Source: CAZIPE01 sp964541305
GTDB taxonomy: Bacteria > Patescibacteriota > Saccharimonadia > Saccharimonadales > UBA7683
DNA: 64,000 bases
Direction of reading: 5' to 3'
Assembly: GCA_964541305.1 (NCBI GenBank)
Contig: CAZIPE010000006.1
Span: forward strand, 1 to 64,000
Shown: in pieces, positions 25,585-33,821 of the stretch
Layout of the letters: each line of letters opens with the position of its first letter
How positions within the stretch are numbered: the stretch's first letter is position 1
Notes under the pieces: generated by a model
Database searches by the model: none
Seen by the model: only the letters and a program-made list of their open reading frames with translations
Told to the model about the DNA's origin: nothing
Program-made: the position numbers and the translations under genes

Positions 25585-26409
25585 ATGACTATTAGCTCGT
25601 GGCTGAATGAAAATATCAGAAAGCTGAAACAGGCTGAAATTGAATCAGCCAGGCTAGATTGTTTGCTACTTCTCGGTGATGTATTGAAAAAAAAACGAGA
25701 GTGGATAGTAGCGCATGATGATACTGAAATTGATATGTCTCATCTGTTGGAGTTGAACACTAAAGTTGCTCAAAGATTAACCCGTAAACCGCTAGCCTAT
25801 GTTCGAAGCACCCAAGAATTCTACGGTAGGAATTTCTATGTTGACGAAGCCGTTTTAATCCCCCGCCCTGAATCTGAGTCAATTATTAATCTACTACTCA
25901 CCACTAACCACCAGCCATTAACTACAATTGTTGATATTGGTACCGGTTCGGGCATATTAGCGATAACCGCAAAACTTGAACTCCCAGATGCAAAGGTTAT
26001 TGCATCAGATATCTCCAAGGACGCTTTAGAGGTGGCCAGTAAGAATTCTACAAACCTACATGCTGATATTGGCTTTGTGAAGTCAGATCTTTTATCTTCG
26101 ATTCCCGATCTACAATCTTCAATCTTTATCACTAATCTCCCCTACGTCCCAAGTGATCTCATTACGTCACCCGAGATTACTCATGAACCCGCTCAAGCTC
26201 TGTTTTCAGGTCAAGCGGGTTTAGATTTGTATCAGAAGTTTTGGCAACAAATAGCAAGCCTGCCCTCGAAACCATACATTGTCATCACCGAAAGCCTTGA
26301 AACTCAACATCATTCAATGGAAGAATACGCCAAGCAATCAGGTTATACTCTCTTTTCAACTGAAGTGTTAGCCCAAAAATTCATAGTGAACCAACCCCAC
26401 CAATATTAG
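25585..26409 (+). CDS. prmC: Release factor glutamine methyltransferase
   Basis: Methylates the GGQ glutamine of RF1 and RF2. N-terminal helical domain, then the SAM site VDIGTGSGILAITAKLELP and the catalytic NLPYVPSD, where the family usually has NPPY; NLPY is a known variant. RPLAYVRSTQEFYG-type RKPLAYVRSTQEFYGRNF and LIPRPESE are also family hallmarks. 274 residues. Third gene after prfA with a 4-bp gap to the previous stop, so enzyme and substrate share an operon. Confidence 0.94.
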   Translation: MTISSWLNENIRKLKQAEIESARLDCLLLLGDVLKKKREWIVAHDDTEIDMSHLLELNTKVAQRLTRKPLAYVRSTQEFYGRNFYVDEAVLIPRPESESIINLLLTTNHQPLTTIVDIGTGSGILAITAKLELPDAKVIASDISKDALEVASKNSTNLHADIGFVKSDLLSSIPDLQSSIFITNLPYVPSDLITSPEITHEPAQALFSGQAGLDLYQKFWQQIASLPSKPYIVITESLETQHHSMEEYAKQSGYTLFSTEVLAQKFIVNQPHQY

Positions 26410-26415
26410 TCTCTA

Positions 26416-27663
26416 TTATTGAGCGGGTGCCTTTGCGAGCAGTACCTGAACTTGCTGTTCTTTTCCATCACGAATTAGCGTCACATTAACTCGTTCACCC
26501 ACCTTAAAGCGTCCAATAGCACTTGAAAGTGAGTTACGCTCATCTATCTTTACATCATTTACTCTAATAATAACGTCTCCACCCTTAATTCCCGCCACGT
26601 ACGCAGGGCCACCCGAGACAATTGATCCTCGTTCGGTGCTAATATATGCACCATTCTTACTAGTAAGACCGAGTTCCTGGGCAATATCAGGTGTAATGCT
26701 AAGATATCGTACGCCCATATATGGTCGAGTTACCTCTCCTGTAGCTCTGTAGCCTTCTATGAGAGCTTTGCCCTCACTAATCGGGATAGCGAACCCTACA
26801 CTCTGTGCGCCCTCAGCAATCGCCGTATTCACTCCAATAACCTCACTGTCATAATTTACGAGCGGTCCACCTGAATTACCCGGGTTGATTGCTGCATCAG
26901 TCTGAAAGAGATTAGATAGCTGCTCACTTTCGCCGTTCCCATTTGTCGCCTCAAGCGGTCGTCCAATTCCAGAGATAATACCGGTGGTTACGGTGTTTTG
27001 AAACTGACCAAGTGCATTTCCTATAGCAATTACTTTCTGACCAACTCGCACCTTGTCTGAATCACCGAGTTTCGCAGGTACAAGATTCTTTGCGCCGTTG
27101 ATTTTTATAAGTGCAAGGTCATTAAGCGGATCCCTACCGATTATGTCGACGTTTTCGTATATTGTTCCATCTGAAAGTACGATCCGAATTTTGTCGGTTC
27201 CCACATCAACCACGTGTTTATTGGTAAGAACGAGGCCATCACTATCAACAATAATCCCTGTTCCCGCACCCTGTTGAATTGAGCGCTGTGCCTGAAATCC
27301 ATTGCTTACCACTTTTGTCTGCTGAGTGGTGATTGAAACCACGCTCGGTGAAACTTTCTGAGCGACGTCTGCAATTACTTCACCTTCTTGCAAAACTATC
27401 TTACGTTGATTTTCGAGCCCGCGAGGCACAAAGTACTTACCACCAAGAAGCAGCACTGCGCCAACAAAAATGACGAGAATTACTGTGCTGAACAGAACGC
27501 TCAAAAAGAATCCAGCAACCAGATGGCGATGTGTCACTGTCTTTTCGCTTTTTGCTGAATTATCTTTTCTTGATTTTCTTGAACCCAATTTACTTATTGA
27601 AGGCTCTGTCGATATGCCGACGTTTTCAGATTGTTGAATGTCTTTTTTATCGTTGTCCTGCAT
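26416..27663 (-). CDS. HtrA/DegP-type trypsin-like serine protease, membrane-anchored
   Basis: Quality-control protease outside the membrane. A cytoplasmic N-terminal stretch is followed by one transmembrane helix (about residues 50-75), the protease domain and one PDZ domain (about 310-410). The catalytic triad is visible: His in LTNKHVVD, Asp in DPLNDLALIKI and Ser in NPGNSGGPLV. 415 residues, a normal length for HtrA-like anchored proteases. It is convergent with prmC and 21 bp downstream of the membrane protein gene. Confidence 0.95.
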   Translation of the reverse strand: MQDNDKKDIQQSENVGISTEPSISKLGSRKSRKDNSAKSEKTVTHRHLVAGFFLSVLFSTVILVIFVGAVLLLGGKYFVPRGLENQRKIVLQEGEVIADVAQKVSPSVVSITTQQTKVVSNGFQAQRSIQQGAGTGIIVDSDGLVLTNKHVVDVGTDKIRIVLSDGTIYENVDIIGRDPLNDLALIKINGAKNLVPAKLGDSDKVRVGQKVIAIGNALGQFQNTVTTGIISGIGRPLEATNGNGESEQLSNLFQTDAAINPGNSGGPLVNYDSEVIGVNTAIAEGAQSVGFAIPISEGKALIEGYRATGEVTRPYMGVRYLSITPDIAQELGLTSKNGAYISTERGSIVSGGPAYVAGIKGGDVIIRVNDVKIDERNSLSSAIGRFKVGERVNVTLIRDGKEQQVQVLLAKAPAQ

Positions 27664-27684
27664 TAATCCCCTCCCTATTATTTT

Positions 27685-28458
27685 TTACAGTTGTGTCGTC
27701 CACGAAGACGTTGCCAAAATTAGAGCTAGTAGTACTGCTCCAAATATTGCATTTTCAACCACCACACTCTTATTAACCTTTTCTACCTTATATGCATGAT
27801 AGAGTGCACCCAAAACACCGGCCATAACCGTTACGATGAGGGCCACATTTGAGACATTTAAGCCAAATAACTGGTAGTAACTGATCCAATGAAAGCCTAT
27901 CCACGCAAGTTGAGCTACTAAAAATCCCCACACCATACTGAGCGCCTTATAATGCGGCTCTTCGTAGTTGCTTGAAAAGTGTCGCGCAGTTGACCACGCA
28001 ACCACCCACACCAATAGTATGCCGACAAATGAGTACTCAAGCATAAATGGCATGGCGAAAATCGTTAGAATACCCAAAAACTGCGACCATAGCGCCTGAA
28101 CACCGACCATAAGGTCGCTTGTTTGCGGCTTCAAGAAGAGCAACCAACCTAAGTACAGAACCATCCAGAATATTGCTATCGCGTCCGATTCTGCTTGGAA
28201 TAACAAGATGACCGTGCTTAACCCGACAACTATATCCGCTAGGTTCGTCTTGAGGTTTGGTAGCCAAAAACGTGGTTGAACCGCTAGAATACGCCACTTG
28301 CTGAGCAGAACCAGAAAAGCCGCCAGGAATGCAAGATTCCAATAACGCACAAATAAGAAAAGTACCAGCGCAAAAATGATATTAACGCCCACGTGTAACA
28401 CATCGCCAATATCAAAACCAGGACGTTTCCCCCAAAATTTTCTCTGTACCTGTAGCAT
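27685..28458 (-). CDS. Polytopic membrane protein of unknown function
   Basis: I do not recognise it. 257 residues with about eight hydrophobic helices, tryptophan-rich throughout, and a short basic N-terminus (MLQVQRKFWGKRPG). I took the ATG at 28458; a GTG three codons upstream directly abuts a TATAAT hexamer, which lies 11 nt before the ATG. It sits between an LCP wall-polymer protein and an HtrA protease, which suggests envelope work but no specific role. Confidence 0.75.
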   Translation of the reverse strand: MLQVQRKFWGKRPGFDIGDVLHVGVNIIFALVLFLFVRYWNLAFLAAFLVLLSKWRILAVQPRFWLPNLKTNLADIVVGLSTVILLFQAESDAIAIFWMVLYLGWLLFLKPQTSDLMVGVQALWSQFLGILTIFAMPFMLEYSFVGILLVWVVAWSTARHFSSNYEEPHYKALSMVWGFLVAQLAWIGFHWISYYQLFGLNVSNVALIVTVMAGVLGALYHAYKVEKVNKSVVVENAIFGAVLLALILATSSWTTQL

Positions 28459-28485
28459 AATACCCACTAATTATAGCATTAAAGA

Positions 28486-30138
28486 CTAGTTTGAAGAGCT
28501 ATTTGACGCTTTTTGCGCGCCAATAATAACCACGAAATCTGCGTCGTAATTTGCTGCATCTGGATACTTTGTTTTACTCGTAGTTGCAATGGTGTTAAAG
28601 GTTGATTCAAGGAGTTTTTTAGTTGCGTCTTTAGCCGTCTTTGTATCGGTGACAATGACTGTGCCGGTACGGTTTGTTGCGTTAGCAACCGCTATAACAT
28701 TTAACCCCTTCTTCGTGAGCTCGTCGGCTCGTTGTTGGGCAAGTCCGACGGTGCCACTGCCGTTTAATACAACAATTTTGGCATCTTCTCTTACCACAGG
28801 ATCGGTACTGGTGAGTTTCTTAAAGAATTTTTGAATTTGACTGAAATCGCTCAGCCCCGCCACCGGCTGGACAATACTTTGACCCTGATAATTGCCGGTT
28901 GTAAGGAGGTTGATTTCTTCAGAGGCAAGATCAATTGTTGTTACTTTCTTGCTATCAACCAATTTTGATATTTCATATAAACGTCTCAGTTCATTCGTTT
29001 TGAAGTCAGTCTTCACATTTTTACCTGCGGCGTCAAGTAGACCACTTATTTTGGCAGGATTCGTGAGCGTCCCTGCACTTATCGTTTTGTCTTTGAGCGC
29101 AATTAGCATCTGCTGTTGGTAGTTCGTACGGTCAAAGTCACCCCTCGCCATACCATAGCCACCTGCAGAATTACGCGAACGCGCCAATGCAAGTGCCGTT
29201 TTACCATTTATTTTTTGAACGCCGTTAGCAAGCTTGAGTGGACCGCCGTCTTGAGGCTGAATGTTAGGATCATACACACCACGCGGGTCATCACTTTTAA
29301 TGGTAACCTCTATTCCACCCACCGCATCAACGGCCTGTTTGAACGCCGTGTAGTTAATTTTTCCGTAATAGTTAATTTTTAGGCCAAGATTATCAGATAC
29401 AATCTTGGAAAGGAGCCCCATTCCGCCCTCAGGATAGCCTGCTTCATTGAACTTCACATCTTTACCACATTGATAGACAACGTTAATTTTACCTTGATAG
29501 CCGCTCGCACAGGCTCGACCGTAATCTACCCACGTATCACGCGGTATACTAACCGAGAACGCCGTGTTATTTTTAGTATCTATGCTTACTACCATTATTG
29601 AATCTGTGAGGTCGGCACCTTGATGTCCGGGATCGTCCTCTGATGTTCCAGCAAGCAATATATTTACGCGCCCAACATCCTCTCCGCGTAGCTTCGTGTT
29701 GTCAAAAATTCCAAATACGTTGCCGTCAAAAATCTTACCTGCGTTTCTTAAAAACTTCCACCCCAAGAATCCGCCTACTGCAATTGCAATAACCAGCAAC
29801 ACAAGTATGGTTCGCTTGATTCTTTGCTTCTTAGTCAGTGGGGATTTTTTGTCTTTTTTGGATGATCGCTTAAAAATTCCGAAGCGCTTCTTCTCTTTTG
29901 TAGGTTTTTCAAGACGACCACCACTCAAATCCAACTCCTCGGGCTCAATTGTAAGAGTGTCCTCTGCTTTAGTATCAGATTTTTCATGAAACTCAATACC
30001 GTTTTCGGCTTTCTGGGCTTTGGGGATACTATTGAGTGTTCGGCGACGAGGCCTAGTGGAAGGTTCCTGGCCTTTACCAAGTTGTCTTGGCACGAAACCA
30101 TCTATACTCGTGCGTGGTGTCTTTGATTTTTTTCGCAT
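28486..30138 (-). CDS. LytR-CpsA-Psr family protein with C-terminal LytR_C domain
   Basis: LCP enzymes move lipid-linked glycopolymers onto peptidoglycan (or onto protein) at the outer membrane face. A basic, low-complexity cytoplasmic region (residues 1-105) is followed by one helix (about 108-130) and the LCP domain (about 150-370), with VNILLAGTSEDD, LTDSIMVVSID and FSVSIPRDTWV carrying the phosphate-binding arginine. TALALARSRN has the second conserved arginine. A LytR_C domain (IVVLNGSGTVGLAQQRADEL) ends the protein. 550 residues. TATACT lies 14 nt before the ATG. It shows that the cell makes a wall polymer other than peptidoglycan. Confidence 0.94.
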   Translation of the reverse strand: MRKKSKTPRTSIDGFVPRQLGKGQEPSTRPRRRTLNSIPKAQKAENGIEFHEKSDTKAEDTLTIEPEELDLSGGRLEKPTKEKKRFGIFKRSSKKDKKSPLTKKQRIKRTILVLLVIAIAVGGFLGWKFLRNAGKIFDGNVFGIFDNTKLRGEDVGRVNILLAGTSEDDPGHQGADLTDSIMVVSIDTKNNTAFSVSIPRDTWVDYGRACASGYQGKINVVYQCGKDVKFNEAGYPEGGMGLLSKIVSDNLGLKINYYGKINYTAFKQAVDAVGGIEVTIKSDDPRGVYDPNIQPQDGGPLKLANGVQKINGKTALALARSRNSAGGYGMARGDFDRTNYQQQMLIALKDKTISAGTLTNPAKISGLLDAAGKNVKTDFKTNELRRLYEISKLVDSKKVTTIDLASEEINLLTTGNYQGQSIVQPVAGLSDFSQIQKFFKKLTSTDPVVREDAKIVVLNGSGTVGLAQQRADELTKKGLNVIAVANATNRTGTVIVTDTKTAKDATKKLLESTFNTIATTSKTKYPDAANYDADFVVIIGAQKASNSSSN

Positions 30139-30221
30139 AAATTACTCAGGCTAGTATAGCTTCTTTTGCGTAAGCGGTAAAGTCGTGTTTTTTACCCTAA
30201 ACACTGGTATACTTAACCACT

Positions 30222-30992
30222 ATGGAACCACAACAGCCACTTAATCCGAATGATGTCACTCCTCCTACACCACAGATTGAAGATATCACTTCAGACAGTA
30301 CGCCTATGCCGAGCATCCCTGAATCAACCACTGTTCCACAGCCACAGCCACAGCCACAGCCACAGCCACAGCCACAGCCACAGCCACAGCCAGACCAGTC
30401 TAAAACAAAGGATGGTGAGCAACGCAAGGGGGGCGGTATTGTCTCGTTCGCGGTTACTATTATTGCCGCTATTCTTCTTACACAAGTGATAAACCTCTTC
30501 TTCTTCCAATCATATCGAGTGTTTGGTGAAAGCATGGCTCCAACAATGTCCAATGGCGACCGTTTGATAATCTCAAAGATCGGTAAAACTACTTCAAAAC
30601 TCACCAGCAAGCCTTACCAGCCAGAACGAGGTGAAATAATTGTCTTCAAAGATCCAAGACCGACCGACCTCGAAGAAAAACAGCTTATTAAACGAGTTAT
30701 TGGACTTCCTGGCGAACGAGTAGTAGTGAAAAACGGTACGATTACTGTTTTCAATAGCGAGAAACCAGAGGGGTTTAATCCTGATGATGCTGAATATGGC
30801 AAAGATCTCCCACCTGGAACGGGTAATATAGATATAACGGTTCCTGAAAACCACGTATTTGTCAGTGGTGACAACCGTGAAGGCGGTAATTCACTCGATT
30901 CTCGCAATGAACTTGGGACTGTTCCAGAAGAAAACATTATTGGCACCACCTCGTTACGCCTATGGCCTCTCGCCGAAGCTAAGTTCTTCTAA
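30222..30992 (+). CDS. lepB: Signal peptidase I with a proline-glutamine repeat region
   Basis: Cleaves signal peptides outside the membrane. Catalytic serine in FGESMAPTM and catalytic lysine in EKQLIKRVIGLPGE; box E appears as VFVSGDNREGGNSLDSR. One transmembrane segment (residues about 72-90) lies just before the active-site serine. The cytoplasmic N-terminus is unusual: about 70 residues of acidic/proline-rich sequence with ten PQ dipeptides in a row, encoded by perfect CCACAG hexamers. 256 residues. TATACT 8 nt before the ATG fits a leaderless mRNA. It diverges from the LCP gene. Confidence 0.94.
   Translation: MEPQQPLNPNDVTPPTPQIEDITSDSTPMPSIPESTTVPQPQPQPQPQPQPQPQPQPDQSKTKDGEQRKGGGIVSFAVTIIAAILLTQVINLFFFQSYRVFGESMAPTMSNGDRLIISKIGKTTSKLTSKPYQPERGEIIVFKDPRPTDLEEKQLIKRVIGLPGERVVVKNGTITVFNSEKPEGFNPDDAEYGKDLPPGTGNIDITVPENHVFVSGDNREGGNSLDSRNELGTVPEENIIGTTSLRLWPLAEAKFF
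30336..30389 (+). repeat. Perfect hexanucleotide microsatellite (CCACAG)9 in lepB
   Basis: Nine exact tandem copies of CCACAG. Copy-number changes by slippage would add or remove PQ pairs and never shift the frame. Confidence 0.97.
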
Positions 30993-31033
30993 AGTATTGC
31001 TTTTAGTGCACTTTAGTGTTAATGTAGTATCTT

Positions 31034-31198
31034 ATGGAAAATTTTCAGGATACAGTAAGTGGCAGAAGCACGCGCGCGGAAACTCCGAATCATCTCAGAG
31101 GACTCCCCGAAGGTGCGGCCGCTTTAATTGTAAATACACTACACAATGACCCTCATGCGTCGTTAAACCGTCACCTTGCGATGCTTATAAAAGATTAG
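31034..31198 (+). CDS. Possible 54-residue protein between lepB and parB
   Basis: A 55-codon frame starts MENFQDTVSGRST and ends MLIKD. It ends 2 bp before the convergent parB stop. TAATGT lies 8 nt before the ATG, matching the leaderless pattern of the window, and there is no Shine-Dalgarno. I know no homologue. It is the only coding candidate in the 208-bp lepB-parB gap. Length and lack of family support keep the confidence low. Confidence 0.35.
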   Translation: MENFQDTVSGRSTRAETPNHLRGLPEGAAALIVNTLHNDPHASLNRHLAMLIKD

Positions 31199-31200
31199 GG

Positions 31201-32076
31201 CTATTTAGTTAGTTTCTCGGTTAGTTTCTTGAGGTGTTCTTCGTTTTTGTAACTGATGAGAATTTGGCCTCCTTTAGCAAGGCGTCGCACGCGCACCGGA
31301 GTTTTAAGGAACTGAGAAATTTGTTTGGTTTCTTTAGTTTCACTCTTGGTATTTGCTACTGCTTTTGTCTTTTCATCATCTTTATTCAACTTTTTATGAC
31401 CAACTACATATTGTTCGGCTTGGCGCACTGTCCATTTGTTCTTAATGATAAGTTCGAGTAATTTTAATTGTTCGGATTCTTCTTTTAGGGCCAGAATTTG
31501 GCGAGCATGACCTTCGACAATCTTACCCGCGTGGAGTGCCTGCTTGGCTTCACGCGGTAGTTTTAGGAGGCGAGTAATATTATGGACCGCGCTCGCGCTC
31601 TTGCCTACTTTCTTTGCCACCTGATCGAAACTAAGGTTAAATTGATCGTGTAGGCTCAAGTATGCGGCCGCCAATTCAAGTAAATTAAGGTCTTTGCGCT
31701 GTATATTTTCGATTAAAGCAACCTCTAGTTTTTGCTGTTCGCCAAACGAACGAACAATAGCAGGTACTGTTTTTTGTCCAATCGACCCCGCCGCCCGCCA
31801 ACGACGTTCACCGGCAATAATAATGAACTTTGACCCTTTTTTAGACACAATAAGCGGTTGAATGATGCCGTATTCTTTAATTGAATCGGCTAACTCTTGG
31901 AGCGATTCTTCATCAAATTGCTTGCGTGGTTGGTCGGGATTTGGTTCAATCTTACCTACCTGTATCTGCTCCACCATCTCACCTTGAGCTTGGCCTACGG
32001 CGAGTGCCTCAGACAACATATCATCTGGTATAAGAGATGAGAAATCTTTTCCTAATCCTTTAGCTGACACGATCAA
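31201..32076 (-). CDS. parB: Chromosome partitioning protein ParB
   Basis: Centromere-binding CTPase. N-terminal IEPNPDQPRKQFDEESL, the CTP-binding GERRWRAA (about residues 91-98) and VALIENIQRKDLN, then the helix-turn-helix SFDQVAKKVGKSASAVHNITRLLKLP region and a C-terminal dimerisation tail. 291 residues. It overlaps the end of parA by 17 bp. I looked for the 16-bp parS palindrome by eye and found none in the window. Confidence 0.96.
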   Translation of the reverse strand: MIVSAKGLGKDFSSLIPDDMLSEALAVGQAQGEMVEQIQVGKIEPNPDQPRKQFDEESLQELADSIKEYGIIQPLIVSKKGSKFIIIAGERRWRAAGSIGQKTVPAIVRSFGEQQKLEVALIENIQRKDLNLLELAAAYLSLHDQFNLSFDQVAKKVGKSASAVHNITRLLKLPREAKQALHAGKIVEGHARQILALKEESEQLKLLELIIKNKWTVRQAEQYVVGHKKLNKDDEKTKAVANTKSETKETKQISQFLKTPVRVRRLAKGGQILISYKNEEHLKKLTEKLTK

Positions 32077-32818
32077 TAATCTCCTTGGTTAATGCTTTGT
32101 ATGCCCGAGCACCCTTACTCCACTTATCGAGCTCACCTACAGGTTTACCATAACTCGGTGATTCAGCCAAGCGGATATTGCGTGGAACGGCAGTTGAAAA
32201 TAGACGTGCACCAAAGTGCTTCTTAAGTTGCGTCTCTACCTGCGCTGAAAGTGTCGTGCGCGTACTATGCATAGTCATGACGACGCCTAAGATTGATAAA
32301 CTCGGGTTCAGCGCTTGTCTCACCAGCTTCATAGTCTCAAGCAATTGCCCCAGCCCCTCAAGCGCGTAATACTCGGTTTGAACAGGAACAAGGACTGATG
32401 TAGCCGCCGTGAGCGCATTCACCGTAAGAAGGCCAAGGCTCGGTGGGCAATCAATCAAAATGATATCAAAGTCCGCGTCAGTCAAAGCTTTTTTCAGCTT
32501 AAGGGCACGGTCTTTTTCGCTCGCAAGATCTGTTTCGACAGTAGCCAACTGTGGTTCAGTCGGCAAAAGAGAAAGATTTTTATAGGCCGATGGAATGACT
32601 GACTGCGCAAGTGAAGCCTCACCTTTTAAGAGCTCTTTTGTGGTGACGGTTAGTTTGCTTTTATCGATACCAAGTCCGCTTGTGGCGTTGCCCTGCGGAT
32701 CAAGATCAATCAATAGCGTCTTTTTACCACTTTTTGCAAGATTATAGGCGACATTAACCGCTGTGGTAGTCTTGCCGACTCCACCTTTCTGATTAGTTAC
32801 CGCTATTATATGAGCCAT
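32060..32818 (-). CDS. parA: Chromosome partitioning ATPase ParA (Soj)
   Basis: Deviant Walker ATPase that moves ParB-parS complexes. KGGVGKTTTAVN is the deviant Walker A with its signature lysine; LLIDLDPQGNATSGLG and IILIDCPPSLGLLT follow. About 252 residues. I took the ATG at 32818 (MAHIIAVTNQ); a GGAGGGG lies 13 nt upstream, rather far. It has no extended N-terminal DNA-binding domain, so it is the short chromosomal type. parB follows with overlap. Confidence 0.96.
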   Translation of the reverse strand: MAHIIAVTNQKGGVGKTTTAVNVAYNLAKSGKKTLLIDLDPQGNATSGLGIDKSKLTVTTKELLKGEASLAQSVIPSAYKNLSLLPTEPQLATVETDLASEKDRALKLKKALTDADFDIILIDCPPSLGLLTVNALTAATSVLVPVQTEYYALEGLGQLLETMKLVRQALNPSLSILGVVMTMHSTRTTLSAQVETQLKKHFGARLFSTAVPRNIRLAESPSYGKPVGELDKWSKGARAYKALTKEIIDRVS

Positions 32819-32888
32819 GTTTGTTATTAACCCCTCCAAATCTACTTATTAGTATACAGTGGGCGGGTCATTGGTTCCAGGGTTGAAA

Positions 32889-32915
32889 GCAAAAACGAGC
32901 CCGTAAGCTCGTTTG
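32889..32915 (-). terminator. Terminator after rplU
   Basis: Minus strand: stem AAACGAGC/GCTCGTTT around a 6-nt loop, followed by a U-run, 24 bp after the rplU stop. Confidence 0.8.
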
Positions 32916-32938
32916 CTATCGTAATCTGAATACGACTA

Positions 32939-33244
32939 CTAACTAATTTTAGTGATTTCAATAATTGAATGTTGCTGACGATGACCACGTTTTTTGTTGA
33001 CACGCTTTTTTGCCTTGTAACGAATCGCCACAACCTTGTCGCCTTTAACATTTTCTTCCACAACCTTGGCTTCAACTTTTGCACCCTTTACGAGCGGTTG
33101 ACCAACTGATATTTTTTCACCATCGATGACTAAAAGTGGCTCAAAGCTAAGTGTTTTAGCGTCTCCAACGAGCTCGACTTCGAGTTTTTGCTTTTCGGCC
33201 ACCAGATATTGATGTCCACCAGATATAATTACTGCTTTTTTCAT
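32939..33244 (-). CDS. rplU: 50S ribosomal protein bL21
   Basis: Large-subunit protein. MKKAVIISGGHQYLVAEKQ, VGQPLV and the basic AKKRVNKKRGHRQ motif that inserts in 23S rRNA are all present. 101 residues, normal. The usual partner rpmA (bL27) does not follow; the operon ends at a terminator. AAGGA lies 9 nt before the ATG. The 118-nt leader contains an AACCC/GGGTT inverted repeat (33281-33316), a possible autoregulatory structure. Confidence 0.95.
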   Translation of the reverse strand: MKKAVIISGGHQYLVAEKQKLEVELVGDAKTLSFEPLLVIDGEKISVGQPLVKGAKVEAKVVEENVKGDKVVAIRYKAKKRVNKKRGHRQQHSIIEITKIS

Positions 33245-33362
33245 TCTTGGTTATCCTTTATCGTAACACTGGACTTTATAAACCCGAGGTGACTTAAGCC
33301 ATTCGGAGCCAGGGTTAGATGTATATTATTAAACAAGTCAAAGACCAGTTTAACAGATGCAA

Positions 33363-33755
33363 TCACTCCTGTAAAGACCGCTTATCTTCGAGTTCATGAA
33401 TACGATCGTGATCTAAGCCAAAATAGTGGGCAATTTCATGCCATAACGTATGTTTTATGCGCGCCCTCAGCTCTTCTTCACTATGAGATGAATAAAACAA
33501 TGGCAGTTTGAACAGCGTAATTTTATCTGGTAGCTGACCTGAAAAACCATTACCACGCTTTGTGAGCGGAATACCTTCGTAAAGCCCAAATAATGACTGG
33601 TTGCAAGCCAGTTTTAGCTTTTTACGTTGATCGAGACTCGGTTCATCTTCGTATGTAATGAGTACGTTATCGAGTTTTGAGGTATATTTTTCAGGTAACT
33701 CATCTAGCGCTCGACTCATCATACCTGAGAATATATCGTCTGTTGGAATATCCAT
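33363..33755 (-). CDS. Minimal zincin-type metallopeptidase
   Basis: 130 residues of the small metallopeptidase family with an acidic N-terminal part and the extended zinc motif HEIAHYFGLDH (HExxHxxGxxH, about residues 106-116). Cytoplasmic by sequence. The family's substrates are not known. TATACT at 33763-33768 lies exactly 7 nt before the ATG, another leaderless-type start, and sits in an imperfect inverted repeat TTAAGTATACACTTAA. Confidence 0.9.
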   Translation of the reverse strand: MDIPTDDIFSGMMSRALDELPEKYTSKLDNVLITYEDEPSLDQRKKLKLACNQSLFGLYEGIPLTKRGNGFSGQLPDKITLFKLPLFYSSHSEEELRARIKHTLWHEIAHYFGLDHDRIHELEDKRSLQE

Positions 33756-33821
33756 ACATTTAAGTATACACTTAAAGCTTCTGTTTTCCGAACCATCCTT
33801 TGGTGCGTCCTATTGAAATAC

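Noticed and set aside
31201..32818. parS sites near parAB
   Set aside because: No sequence close to the 16-bp parS palindrome was seen in or around these genes by eye.
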